Assembly: GCF_002288925.2 (NCBI RefSeq)
Contig: NW_022098062.1
Coordinates: 8,478,605-8,542,604 of the forward strand
Length of the DNA: 64,000 nt
Direction of reading: 5' to 3'
Source of the DNA: Delphinapterus leucas
Taxonomy: Eukaryota; Chordata; Mammalia; Artiodactyla; Monodontidae
Shown: one piece after another, positions 11,280-22,189 of the stretch
How the letters are laid out: each line of letters begins with the position of its first letter
Position numbering within the stretch: position 1 is the stretch's first letter
Made by a program: the position numbers and the translations under genes
Notes under the pieces: model-generated
What the model was told of the DNA's origin: nothing
The model's database searches: none
The model's input: the letters and a program-made list of their open reading frames with translations, nothing else

Positions 11280-11885
11280 ACAGCAACAACAAAGCAGGTA
11301 CTTTATCAGAGGATGAACTAATAAAGGAGAAGCTCTTTTTCTTAGGAGTCACTTCCTGCTCATAGACTCAGATGGACTGAGTCTATGTGGATGAGGTGAG
11401 ACCCGAAACACTGATGTTTCTCCTGAGGGTGGGCTCCCCTCTGGCTGCCCACAGGTACCAGCAGTTCCTTCCTCTCTCTCAGACATTAGACCTTCCAAAC
11501 TCCTCATTGTTAAAAAGGGCTTTTATCTACTTCTCCCCCACCTGCCCCCTGCCCAAGCCACCCCTCTCTGAGCCACCGGCCCTGGGGAGAACACACCTCC
11601 CTCCAGAGCCCTCTCTGCACAGGCTGACTTTTTCAAGAAGGGGTTTATTTCAAAGAATGTCTTCATTGAGGAATTGAAGTGGTTTCATTTTAGCTGCGGG
11701 GGTGCCTCACTTAATACACTAAATAGCTTTCTGAAAAGTTGTAAGTAAAATGAAAAAAAATCCCCTTTAAAAGCACAGATAGAATTTCTATTAAAAGCAA
11801 TCTTATGATAAATCCTTTCGTGAAGAATTGCTTTGGTCCTGAGCAGCAGATTTACAGTTCTATCTTTCTGCTGGACATTTCCACC
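11280..11885. other. Single-copy DNA with a perfect hairpin
   Basis: No repeat recognised. A perfect 11-bp inverted repeat with a 5-base loop lies at 11361-11387. The plus frame at 11387-11677 is Pro/Leu-rich and matches nothing I know. Confidence 0.35.
11361..11387. repeat. Perfect inverted repeat (11-bp stem, 5-base loop)
   Basis: The left arm catagactcag and right arm ctgagtctatg are exact reverse complements around the loop atgga. No repeat family or RNA gene contains it as far as I can tell. Confidence 0.9.
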
Positions 11886-11889
11886 TAGG

Positions 11890-12110
11890 TGACAACAATG
11901 CTAACAGTACTGGTAGATTGGCTGCTTGTTGTGTGCCAGGCGCATGCATGTGTGCATGTGTATGTGCGTGTGTGTAATTTTCCCACCACGACCCTGTGAT
12001 ATAAGTCCTATATTATCCCCATTTAACAGATAAAGAGACTGAGGCAAAGAGAAATTAACACAGGTAGTAAGTGATGAAGTTAAGATGAAGTTTCATGGCT
12101 CAAAGTCAAG
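11890..12110 (-). repeat. MIR SINE with internal (TG)n expansion
   Basis: Antisense MIR (tgttgtgtgccaggc, then tccccatttaacagataaag). A TG/CA-rich expansion at about 11940-11976 interrupts the junction after the 3' end. Confidence 0.75.
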
Positions 12111-12670
12111 GTGCCTGAAATCAGATTTGTCCTATTTCCGCCTTAGACTGTGTAGACCTGCCTTTTCCTTACCTGTTTGTCTAGCACAAGTCTCCCAGTT
12201 GTGGGCAGGGTTAAACCTTGAGCATAATGTTTCTCTTCCTATTCCTTCTTTTCCTGCCTCGCCCACTCAGACAATTGTCAAGTCCGTTGATTTGACCACA
12301 ATTCCACTCTTGTCACTTCCACATTCCTTTGCCCCTTCCTTTGTCCCCAGAGAAAGGACCACTCTTGTTTTCTTTTGCAGTAGCTTACCAACAAACATAC
12401 CTACCCAGTCTCCTTGTGTTGTGCCCACCCTGCCCACTGTTTGCCAGAGTGACCTGCCTAAAGCACTATGACTCCCGGGCCATGTCCCCTCCTCAAAACC
12501 ACTCAGGACTCTCTGCCACAGGTGAAGCCCCACCTCCTCGCCCTGGCCTACAGGGTCCTCCAGTCTGTCCTCCGCCCTCCGTGTCTACCACTTCCTCCCG
12601 CATGCAAACCTTGCCCTGCATGCTCCGGCCACACCTTGTTTCCACCATTCTCTTTGTTTAGGCAGTGACA
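12110..12670 (+). repeat. L2 LINE, sense, 3' part
   Basis: Follows the L2 3' region: a gccagagtgacctgcctaa phrase, then cctcaaaaccactcaggact, then a cctggcctacagg phrase, then a ctccggccacacctt phrase. The open frames at 12085-12471 and 12329-12661 are read through this repeat and are not genes. Confidence 0.75.
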
Positions 12671-13185
12671 GCCATCACTCCCCCTTTCTCTCATTGTTAA
12701 CATTGTCCCTGGACTTCTAGAGCTAGAGAATGCTCTAGCTCTCTGGAAGACCCATTACATTCTGCCCCGAATTCTAAACTTGATCCACATTTTGCCTCTC
12801 TTTTCTAGCTCCCTGGGGGCTACTATCTGACTTACCAATTCAACCGATGCTTTGGGCAGAGCATGCTGTAGGTCCTGGGGATGCCGAGGTGCATAAGACA
12901 TGACTTGGCTCTGATGGATGAAGCATTCTGTAAGGAAGAGAGAGACCAAAAAGGCACTATTACAATTTCACATGTTGGTACAGAGCCAGAGGTCTTCACA
13001 TGGTGTTGCAGGAAGCACAGGAAGGGAGGTTATTGTAGCCCCCGTCTCCTTTGTACCCTGTAATACAGAGCAAAATGCCTTGCACTTAATGGGGCTGCAG
13101 GGAATGTTTATTTAATTGAATAATTCCTCAGTGACTCTTTTGTTAAAAAGGATTTTAAAATATTTGGTTGACTTAACCGAACTGA
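12670..13185. other. Single-copy DNA with a perfect hairpin
   Basis: A perfect 10-bp inverted repeat with a 4-base loop lies at 12719-12742. The rest holds no recognised repeat or gene. Short frames near 12881-13115 match nothing I know. Confidence 0.35.
12719..12742. repeat. Perfect inverted repeat (10-bp stem, 4-base loop)
   Basis: The arms agagctagag and ctctagctct are exact reverse complements around aatg. No known structured RNA family is recognised. Confidence 0.9.
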
Positions 13186-13246
13186 GGTATCTATATCTAT
13201 ATCTATATCTATATCTATATATCTATATCTATATATATCTATATCA
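13186..13246. repeat. Microsatellite (TATCTA)n
   Basis: An imperfect hexanucleotide array of tatcta units, with two places where the phase shifts through an extra TA. Likely polymorphic. Confidence 0.95.
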
Positions 13247-13249
13247 GGT

Positions 13250-13600
13250 GTTCATACTTTCTATTGTGAGCTAATGATCTGGAAATGTTCTCAAGACTGT
13301 TTCATGTGTTCCATAGGTACATTATGAACTCCTCAAGGATATCTCTATTCTAGTCATTTATTCTCCAGAGAACAGCAACAGACAGACTAAAATTCCACCC
13401 ATATTCCTACATCCGAGTAAGGGGCCAGCCTCTACCCTAGACTCTCACCTAAGCATTGACCACCTTTGACTTAATTTTTCCACTTTGGAGATGGAAGGAT
13501 GTAGGGATAGTTAAATTTTACTCTTTAGGACCATTCTAAAGCCAAGAGGTAGATGATGGTGTTGCTTGTTCATCGCTGATCTTGGTAGGTCCATTAAAGC
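13250..13600. other. Single-copy DNA, nothing recognised
   Basis: No repeat, exon or motif that I can support. Confidence 0.3.
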
Positions 13601-13604
13601 CTCC

Positions 13605-13750
13605 TGAACCCAGTCTCTTTATCTATAAAATAACTCCTACTCTCAAGTGTTGGTGTGAGATGTGGGTGAAACAATGTGTGTTACTTGCCTAGCGCAGCTC
13701 CTGGAATATGGTCTGCATTTAACAGATAATAGTGATTGTGGCACCAATAC
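13605..13750 (+). repeat. MIR SINE, 3' half
   Basis: Sense MIR core and 3' end: an agtctctttatctataaaata phrase, then gcgcagctcctggaatatgg. The tRNA-like head is missing or too diverged. Confidence 0.65.
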
Positions 13751-13769
13751 TATTATTGAGTACAACCAT

Positions 13770-14035
13770 GGTGATCGCTGGGCTAGGTAGGTCTGGGGAA
13801 GACTGTGATAATTAAGACAAATTTATTTTTCATTCCCCAAAAATGTCATAGTATAGTAAGGGAGAACTAAGGATAAAGGTGATTTGAGTGCAGTGTATGT
13901 GTCCCCAGATAGGGGTAAATAGAGCCAAGGGAGCACCCAGAAGGCTTTTCTGGAGGAAGTGACAGCTATGCTGAGACTTGGAGAATGGTTAAAAGTTAGC
14001 CAGTGAAGATGGGAGAGAGGGAGCAACAGGAAGGT
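13770..14035 (-). repeat. L2 LINE fragment, antisense
   Basis: Antisense L2: a gtcatagtatagtaagggag phrase, then aggcttttctggaggaagtg followed by a gctgagacttgga phrase. Diverged, with vague ends. Confidence 0.55.
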
Positions 14036-15022
14036 GCTCCAGACAACATTCGCTGTTTTCCAGCGAATTTCAGTGTACTTGTAGCATGAGAAACTTAGGT
14101 TAAACTTTAGACCAGACAGAGAAAGAGTGGAATTAATGATGAAGGGAAATTAAGACATTTCTTTCTTTAGGACACTCAGCCAATGGACTGGTAGATTAGG
14201 CATGGCACTACTTTGATGCGGCAGGACCACTTGGGCAGGAAAAGGCTGAGACATGAATATTTAGTTCAGTAGTTTTCAAACTATTTTTAAAAATCCATTA
14301 TAACTGTCTCTTTAAATGAAAACTTTCACAGGAAAACAAAATACAAAGTAGTGCTTCTCTGGAAGGAAGAGAGTGCTGTTTCCAAACTCTTGTAGAGGGG
14401 TCCACCTGAGGCCTCCACTTACACTATGGTGGCCCTTGGGACACTTCCAATGGATCCCCTGGATTTCTAAAAGTAGAGCCTGAAGAGCCTTATTTGAAAG
14501 CCAAAGAGATGGCTGGCCAGAGAGTGATATGTTCTCCAAGTCCAAGGAACAATTCTGGCGTGAAAGCCAGTGATACTTGGGCCACTGCATTGTCTTCTAT
14601 TATACAAGAGCTTCCTAAAGTGTCTTCCATCATGAGGTTATCTGTACCTTTCTAAGATGCTAAGGGAGCACCAGTGTTCTTGTTACTATGGTTGAGTAAT
14701 TTTTCTCAGGGTGTGTCTTTCACCCAGTGAGAGACAAGTAGATTGTCTGGGGACATTTCCTGAAGCTCAGATCTCCTGGGAATGGACAGATGACAGCAAG
14801 AGCTCCCCTTCCTCTAACAGGAGGGGTTGGGCTTTAACTCAACTTCCCATGAGACTGGAGTCTCCCTTCCCCCAGCAGCCTGAATCCACCTTTTCACAAA
14901 GTTTCCAGGTGCGGACAGCTGGCACTCTTAGATAACTCCCTACACAGCTGGCGTTTACATGCAGTCTGCCTGGCACCTGGGTCTGGCCTGTTTATGCCGC
15001 TCCCAGGTTGCTCTGCTTGTGC

Positions 15023-15030
15023 TATAAGTA
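15023..15030 (+). promoter_or_regulatory. TATA-like box (weak candidate)
   Basis: The octamer tataagta lies 39 bp before the candidate start codon at 15069. Reported only because of the arrangement downstream. TATA-like words are frequent by chance, and no initiator or CpG island accompanies this one. Confidence 0.15.
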
Positions 15031-15068
15031 GCATCCTTTCCTTAGAGCATAACGCCACAGTCTGATCC

Positions 15069-15120
15069 ATGGTGCCTCGACCCACAGGAACCGCAGGTCT
15101 TATTTTGCTGGCTTTGACTT
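15069..15120 (+). other. Candidate signal-peptide first exon (unproven)
   Basis: A start codon (G at +4 but T at -3, so a mediocre context) opens 17 codons reading MVPRPTGTAGLILLALT. A short basic N-terminus is followed by a hydrophobic run of about 8 residues. The frame runs straight into a textbook splice donor, gtaagt, at 15121-15126, which would give a phase-1 intron, the usual phase after signal-peptide exons. A TATA-like word lies upstream. I recognise no gene and no downstream exon, so chance is the leading explanation. Confidence 0.15.
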
Positions 15121-15734
15121 GTAAGTTTTCCCAGTAAAAGTTGTTTCTTCATCCCCACAACATGATATTATAATGTTTACCTTCTCCCGCCTTGACCCCA
15201 CCTCTTGATTCCATTTTCTAGCCTTCCTAGTTGGAATTTCCACTAGAAATGGGGGGTGAAGATAGGGGGAGATGCAACCAGCGGGTTCTCTACTGGAGAA
15301 GTCTTCAGGGTCAGACAGAACTTCCTCTCTCTCTCTTTCTTTGACATTGTCCAGAAAGACCATTTGCCTTCCAAGAGGTCTCCTCCAGACCACCCTTTTT
15401 TGGATCAACACAACAATTTATTTGTAAACATGTTATATGTGTCAGTAATCAAGTTGACAACACTTTATACATTTCATTGTATAATATTAACATCATACAA
15501 GAAGAAAAATCCACTGTACTCTGTTACAGTTTGGGTATTTTAAAATCTTTAAATACAAATTTTATTTGAAATACTGAAAATAAAAGAGAAACAAACACAA
15601 ATGGCAGGGAAAATTGGAAACAACTAAAAGAAAACCATATCCCCCCCCCAAACAAATAAAATCATCTAATTACTTTTTTTTTATTTCTCAAAAGTTCTAC
15701 CTCCAAATTGTAAACTTTATTTTATTTATTGATT

Positions 15735-15975
15735 GATTTTTTTACATCTTTATTGGAGTATAATTGCTTTACAATGGTGTGTTAGTTTCTGCTTTATAAC
15801 AAAGTGAATCAGTTATACCTATACATATGTTCCCATATCTCTTCCCTCTTGCGTCTCCCTCCCTCCCACCCTCCCTATCCTACCCTGCCAGGCGGTCACA
15901 AAGCACCGAGCTGATCTCCCTGTGCTATGCGGCTGCTTCCCACTAGCTATCTACCTTATGTCTGGTAGTGTATAT
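15735..15975 (-). mobile_element. L1 3' UTR fragment, cetartiodactyl type
   Basis: Antisense L1 3' end. It begins with a T-rich stretch (the poly-A side), then tttacatctttattggagta, then aaagtgaatcagttatacct, and runs into the part that normally precedes ORF2. It is about 240 bp long and truncated at its 5' side beside the next L1. Confidence 0.9.
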
Positions 15976-16244
15976 ATGTCAAAAGAAATCAAGGAAATCA
16001 AAGAATCATATATATATATATTTAATTTTAGAATTTTATTTTATTTATTTTTTCATACAGCAGGTTCTTATTAGCTATCCATTTTATACACATCAGTGTA
16101 TACATGTCAATCCCAATCTCCCAATTCATCACACCACCACCCCCACCCCTCCGCCTCTTTCCCCCCTTGGTGTCCATATGATTGTTCTCTACATCTGTGC
16201 CTCTATTTCTGCAAACCGGTTCATCTGTACCATTTTTCTAGGTT

Positions 16245-19200
16245 CCACATATATGTGCTAATATACAATATTTGTTTTTCTCTTTCTGACTTACTTCACT
16301 CGGTAGGACAGTCTCTAGATCCATCCACGTGTCTACAAATGACCCAATTTCATTCCTTACTATGGCTGAGTAATATCCCATTGTATATATGTACCACATC
16401 TTCTTTATCCATTTGTCTGTCGATGGGCATTTAGGATGCTTCCATGACCTGGCTATTGTAAATAATGTTGCAATGAACATTGGGGTGCATGTGTCTTTTT
16501 GAAATATGGTTTTCTCTGGGTATATGCTCAGTAGCGGGATTGCTGGGTCATATGGTAATTCTATTATTCGTTTTTTAAGGAACCTCCATACTGTTCTCCC
16601 TAGTGGCTGTATCAATTTACATTCCCACCAACAGTGCAAGAGGGTTCCCTTTTCTCCACACCCTCCCTAGCATTGGTTGTTTGTAGATTTTCTGGTGATG
16701 CACATTCTAACTGGTGTGAGGTGACACCTCGTTGTAGTTTTGATTTGCATTTCTCTAATAATTAGTGGTGTTGAGCAGCTTTTCATGTGCTTCTTGGCCA
16801 TTTGTATGTCTTCTTTGGAGAAATGTTTATTTAGGTCTTCTGCCCATTTTTTGATTGGGTTGTTTGTTTTTTTAATATTGAGCTGCATGAGCTGTTTATA
16901 TATTTTGGAGATTAATTCTTTGTCCATTGATTTGTTTGCAAATATTTTCTCCCATTCTGAGGGTTGTCTTTTCATCTTGCTTGTAGTTTCCTTTGCTTGG
17001 CAAAGCTTTTGAGTCTCATTAGGTCCCATTTGCTTATTTTTGTTTTTATTTTTGTTACTCTGGGAGGTGGATCAAAAAAGATCTTGCTGTGATTTATGTC
17101 AGAGAGTGTTCTTCCTATGTTTTCCTCTAAGAGTTTTATAGTGTCCAGTCTTACATTTAGGTCTCGAATCCATTTTGATTTAATTTTTGTGTATGGTGTT
17201 AGGGAGTGTTGTAATTTCAGTCTTTTACATGTAGCTGTCCAGTTTTCCCAGCACCACTTGTTGAAGAGACTGTCTTTTCTCCATTGTATATCCTTGCATC
17301 CTTTGTCATAGATTAGTTGACCGTAGGTGCATGGGTTTATCTCTGGCTTTCTATCCTGTTCCATTGATCTATATTTCTGTTTTTGTGCCAGTACCATATT
17401 GTCTTGATTACTATACCTTTGTAATATAGTCTGAAGTCAGGGAGTCTGATTCTTCCAGCTCCGTTTTTTTCCCTCAATACTACTTTTGATATTCGAGGTC
17501 TTTTGTGTCTCCATACAAATTTTAAGATTTTTTGTTCCAATTCTATAAAAAATGCCGTTGGTAATTTGATAGGGATTGCATTGAATCTGTAGATTGCTTT
17601 GGGTAGTATAGTCCTTTTCACAATACTGATTCTTCCAATCCAAGAACATGGTATTTCTCTCCATCTGCTTGTATCATCTTTAATTTCATTCATCAGTGTC
17701 TTATAGTTTTCTGCATAGATGTCTTTTGTCTCCCTAGGTATGTATATTCCTAGGTATTTTACTCTTTTTGTTGCATTGGTAAATGGGAGTGTTTCATTAA
17801 TTTCTCTTTCAGATTTTTAATCATTAGTGCATAGGAATGCAAGAGATTTCTGTGCATTAATTTTGTATCCTGCAACTTTACCAGATTCATTGATTAGCTC
17901 TAGTAGTTTTCTGGTGGCATTTTTAGGATTCTCTATGTAGAGAATCATGTCATCTGCAAACAGTGACAGTTTTACTTCTTCTTTTCCAATTTGTATTCCA
18001 TTTATTTCTTTCTCTTTTCTGATTGCTGTGGCTAGGACTTCCAAAACTATGTTGAATACTAGTGGTGAGAGTGGACGTGCTTGTCTTGTTCCTGATTTTA
18101 GAGGAAATGTTTTCCATTTTTCACCATTGAGAATGATGTTTGCTGTGGGTTTGTCATATATGGCCTTTATTGTGTTGAGTCAGGTTCCCTCTGTGCCACT
18201 TTCTGGAGAGTTTTTATCATAAATGGGTTTTGAATTTTGTCAAAAGTTTTTCTGCATCTATTGAGATGATCATATGGTTTTTATTGTTCAATTTGTTAAT
18301 ATGGTGTATCACACTGATTGATTTGTGTATATTGAAGAATGCTTGCAGCCCTGGGTTAAATCCCACTTGATCATGGTGTATGATCCTCTTAATGTGTTGT
18401 TGGATTCTGTTTGCTAGTATTTTGTTGAGAATTTTTGCATCTATATTCATCAGTGATATTGGTCTGTAATTTTCTCTTTCTGTAGTATCTTTGTCTGGTT
18501 TTGGTATCAGGGTGATGGTGGCCTCTTAGAATGAGTATGGGAGTTTTCCTTCCTCTGCAATTTTTTGGAAGAGTTTGAGAAGGATGGGTGTTAGCTCCTC
18601 TCTAAATGTTTGACAGAATTCACATGTGACGCCATCTGGTCCTGGACTTCTGTTTGTTGGAAGATTTTTAATCACAGTTTCAGTTTCATTACTTGTGATT
18701 GGTCTGTTCATATTTTCTACTTCTTCCTGGTTCAGTCTTGGGAGGTTATACCTTTCTAAGAATTTGTCCATTTCTTCCAGGTTGCTCATTTTATTGACAT
18801 AGAGATGCTTGTAGTAGTCTCTTGGGATGTTTTGTATTTCTGCAGTGTCTGTTGTAACTTCTCCTTTTTCATTTCTAATTTTATTGATTTGAGTCCTCTC
18901 TCTCTTTTTCTTGGGAAGTCTGGCTAATGGTTTATCAATTTTGTTTACCTTCTCAAAAAACCAGCTTTTAGTTTTATTGATCTTTGCTATTGTTTTCTTT
19001 GTTTCTATTTCATTTATTTCTGCTTTGACCTTTATGATTCCTTTCCTTCTGCTAACTTTGGGTTTTGTTTGTTCTTCTTTCTCTAGTTCCTTTAGGTGTA
19101 AGGTTATATTGTTTATTTGAGATTTTTCTTGTTTCTTGAGGTAGGCTTGTATTGCTAAAAACTTCCGTCTTAGAACTGTGTTTGCTGCATCCCATAGGTT

Positions 19201-20045
19201 TTGCATTGTCATGTTTTGGTTGTCATTTGTCTCTAGGTATTTTCTGATTTACTCTTTGATTTCTTCAGTGATCTCTTGGTTATTTAGTAATGTATTGTTT
19301 AGCCTCCATGTGTTTGTGTTGTTCACATTTTTTTCCCTGTAATTGATTTCTAATCTCATAGGGCTATGTTCAGAAAAGATGCTTGATATGATTTCAATTT
19401 TCTTAAATTTACTGAGGCTTGATTTGTGACCCAAGATGTGATCTATCCTGGAAAATGTTGTGTGCCCACTTGAGAAGAAAGTGTAATCTGATGTTTTTGG
19501 ATGGAATGTTCTATAACTCTCAATTAAATCTATTTGGTCTATTGTGTCATTTAAAGCTTGTGTTTCCTTATTCATTTTCTCTTTGGATGATGTAAGTGAG
19601 GTGTTAAAGTCCCCCACTATTATTGTGTTACTGTCAGTTTCCTCTTTTATAACTGTAAGCAGTTGGCTTATATATTGAGGTGCTCCTATGTTGGGTGCAT
19701 ATAAACTTATAATTGTTATATCTTCTTGGATTGACCCCTTGATCATTATGTAGTGACTTTCCTTGTCTCTTGTAACATTATTTTAAAGTCTATTTTATCT
19801 GATATAAGCATTACTACTCCAGCTTTCTTCTGATTTTCATTTGCATGGTATATCTTTTTTCATCCCATCACTTTTAGTCTGTATATATCCCTAGGTCTAA
19901 GTGGGTCTCTTATATACAGCATATATATGGGTCTTGTTTTTGTATCCATTCAGTGAGCCTGTGTCTTTTGGTTGGAGGATTTAATCCATTCACGTTTAAG
20001 GTAATTATCGATATGTATGTTCCTATTACCATTTTCTTAATTGTT
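16245..20045 (-). pseudogene. L1 ORF2 (endonuclease-reverse transcriptase), degenerate
   Basis: ORF2p normally has about 1275 residues: an N-terminal APE-like endonuclease, a reverse transcriptase and a Cys-rich C-terminus. Here the frame is cut into at least eight pieces. Endonuclease: GDFNTSLT and RIDHILG are visible at 19249-19746, and the usual SDH triad reads SEH. The RT entry region at 18526-19212 carries NRSPGPDGV. The RT active site FADD is still readable at 17817-18044. The C-terminus (16238-16639) ends with the standard SEVSQKEK segment. Frameshifts lie between 16.64 and 17.82 kb, and stops separate the RT blocks. Not functional. Confidence 0.95.
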
Positions 20046-20084
20046 ACAGGTTTGTTTTTATAGGTCCTTTTCTTCTCTTGTTTC

Positions 20085-21000
20085 TCCCACCTAGAGAATT
20101 TCCTTTAGCATTTTTGTAGAGCTGGTTTGGTGTTGAGGAATTCTCTTAGCTTTTTCTTGTCTGTAAAGCTTTTGATATCTCCATTGAGTCTGAATGAGAT
20201 CCTTGCCAGGTAGAGTAATCTTGGTTCCAGGTTCTTCCCTTTCCTCACTTTAAATATATCATGCCACTACCTTCTGCCTTGTAGAGTTTCTGCTGAGAAA
20301 TCAGCTGTTAACCTTATGGAGTTCCCTTGTATGTTATTTGTCATTTTTCCCTTGTTGCTTTCAATAATTTTTCTTTGTCTTTAATTTTTGTCAGTTTGAT
20401 TACTATGTGTCTCAGCATGTTTCTCCTTGAGTTTATCCTGTCTGGAACTCTCTGCACTTCCTGGACTTGGGTGGCAATTTCCTTTCCCATGTTAAGGAAA
20501 TTTTCAACTATAATCTCTTCAAATATTTTCTCGGGTCCTTTCTCTCTCTCTTTTCCTTCTGGAACCCCTATGATGGGAATGTTGTTGAGTTTAATGTTGT
20601 CCTAGAGGTCTCTTAGGCTGTCTTCATTTCTTTTCATTCTTTTTCCTTTGTTCTGTTCCGCGGCAGTGAATTCCACCATTCTGTCTTCCAGGTCACTTAT
20701 CCGTTCTTCTGCCTCAGTTATTCTGCTATTGATTCCTTCTAGAGTGTTTTTCATTTCAGTTATTGTATTGTTCACTTCTGTTTGTTTGTTCTTTAATTCT
20801 TCTAGGTCTTTGTTAAACATTTCTTGCATCTTCTCGATCTTTGCCTCCATTCTTTTTCTGAGGTCCTGGATCATCTTCACTGTTATTATTCTGAATTCTT
20901 CTTCTGAAAGGTTGCCTATCTCCACTTCATTTAGTTGTTTTTCTGGGGTTTTATCTTGTTCCTTCATCTGGTACATAACCCTCTGCCTTTTCATCTTGTC
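20085..21000 (-). pseudogene. L1 ORF1 (RNA-binding coiled-coil protein), degenerate
   Basis: ORF1p is a trimeric nucleic-acid chaperone that binds L1 RNA. The N-terminal half is open at 20602-20994: about 130 residues, rich in Glu/Lys/Asn with a heptad-like coiled coil (ITEAEERISDLEDRMVE). The C-terminal RNA-binding part toward 20100 is interrupted by stops. Its place directly upstream of ORF2 on the same strand is the normal L1 order. Confidence 0.9.
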
Positions 21001-21905
21001 TATCTTTCTGTGAATGTGGTTTTTGTTCCACAGGCTGCAGGATTTTAGTTCTTCTTGCTTCTGCTCTCTGCCCTCTGGTGGATGAGGCTATCTAAGAGGC
21101 TTGTGCATGTTTCGTGATGGGAGGGACTGGTGGCGGTTAGAGCTGGGTGTTGCTCTGGTGGGCAGAGTTCAGTAAAACTTTTATCCTCTTGTCTGCTGTT
21201 GGGTGCGGTTGGGTTCCCTCCCTGTTGGTTGTTTGGTCTGAGGTGACCCATCACTGGAGCCTAACCAGCTCTTTGGTGGGATTAATGGTGGGCTCTGGGA
21301 CGGCTCACGCCAAGGAGTACTTCCCGGAGCTTCTGTTGTCAGTGTCCTTGTCCATACAGTGAGCCACAGCCACCCACTGCCTCTGCAGGAGACCCTCCAG
21401 CACTAGCAGGTAGGTCTGGTTCAGTCTCCTATGGGGTCACCGCTTCTTCCCCTGCGTCCCGATGTGCACACTACCTTGCATGTGCCCTCCAAGAGTGGAA
21501 TCTCTGTTTCCCCCAGTCCTGTCAAAGTCCTTCAATCAAATCCCACTAGCTTTCAATATCTGATTCTCTAGGAATTCCTCCTCCCATTGCCGGACCCCAG
21601 GTTGGGAAGCCTGATGTGAGACTCTGAACCTTTACTCCAGTGGGTGGACTTCCGTGGTATAAGTGTTCTCCAGTTTGTGAGTCACCCACCCAGCAGTTAT
21701 GGGATTTGATTTTATTGTGATTGCGCCCCTCCCACCATCTCATTTTGGCTTCTCCTTTGTCTTTGGATGTGGGGTATATTTTTTGGTGAGTTCCAGTGTC
21801 TTCCTGTCGATGATTGTTCAGCAGTTAGTTGTGATTCCAGTGCTCCCACAAGAGGGAGTGAGCACATGGCCTTCTACTCCACCATCTTCTAGGATTCCAT
21901 ATATT
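21000..21905 (-). promoter_or_regulatory. L1 5' UTR (internal promoter region, decayed)
   Basis: GC-richer sequence between the ORF1 start and the element's right edge, in the position of the L1 internal promoter. Such 5' UTRs often carry both sense and antisense promoter activity. Whether this decayed copy has any is unknown. Frames here, such as 21147-21362 and 21699-21911, are not genes. Confidence 0.7.
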
Positions 21906-21914
21906 TTTTAAAAA

Positions 21915-22186
21915 TTATTTTTGAATTTATTTATTTATTTTGGGCTGTGTTGGGTCTTCGTTTCTGTGTGTGGACTTTCTCTAGTTGTGGCGAGCGAGGG
22001 CCTCTCATTGTCGTGGCATTTCTCATTGGGGAGTACAAGCTCCAGACACACAAGCTCAGTAGTTACAGCTCATGGGCCCTGTTGTTCCGCGGCATGTGCG
22101 ATCTTCCCAGGGCTCAAATCCGTGTCCCCTGCATTAGCAGGCAGATTCTCAATCACTGCGCTATGAGAGAAAGTCCACCTCAAACG
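21915..22186 (-). mobile_element. CHR-type tRNA-derived SINE, older form
   Basis: Antisense SINE next to the L1 5' end: ttttgggctgtgttgggtct at the A-rich tail side, an internal cagtagttacagctcatggg phrase, then the antisense tRNA-like head (tgtcccctgcattagcaggc, then caatcactgcgctat). It is diverged more than the copies at 36.9 and 59.2 kb. Confidence 0.85.
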
Positions 22187-22189
22187 TTT

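Larger units (their letters stand above)
14040..15734. other. Single-copy DNA, largest repeat-poor block of the left half
   Basis: No repeat family is recognised across about 1.7 kb. It holds the candidate signal-peptide exon at 15069-15120. A 103-codon minus frame at 15100-15411 overlaps it, is Lys/Arg/Glu-rich and matches no family I know. AT-rich wording from 15400 on, with an ataaaa stretch and a C run near 15643, resembles untranslated sequence but no gene can be attached to it. Confidence 0.35.
15985..21905 (-). mobile_element. Near-full-length L1 retrotransposon, decayed
   Basis: A minus-strand L1 of about 5.9 kb, close to the 6-7 kb of a full element. From right to left it has a 5' UTR (about 21000-21900), an ORF1 remnant (about 20085-21000), an ORF2 remnant (about 16245-20045) and a 3' UTR (about 16000-16245). 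The left edge is an AT tract. Similar tatatttttta words flank both ends and may be what is left of the target-site duplication. ORF2 is broken by many stops and frameshifts, so this copy cannot move by itself. L1s retrotranspose by target-primed reverse transcription using ORF1p and ORF2p. Confidence 0.95.

Noticed and set aside
12085..12661. Plus frames of 128 and 110 codons, Pro/Ser-rich
   Set aside because: They lie in a sense L2 3' region, which is pyrimidine-rich and often open by chance.
15100..15411. A 103-codon minus frame, Lys/Arg/Glu-rich
   Set aside because: It shows no known domain and overlaps the candidate plus exon; no start or splice context supports it.
18526..19746. Frames of 228 and 165 codons with reverse-transcriptase and endonuclease motifs
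   Set aside because: Not host genes or a defence retron: they are pieces of the decayed L1 ORF2 on the minus strand.
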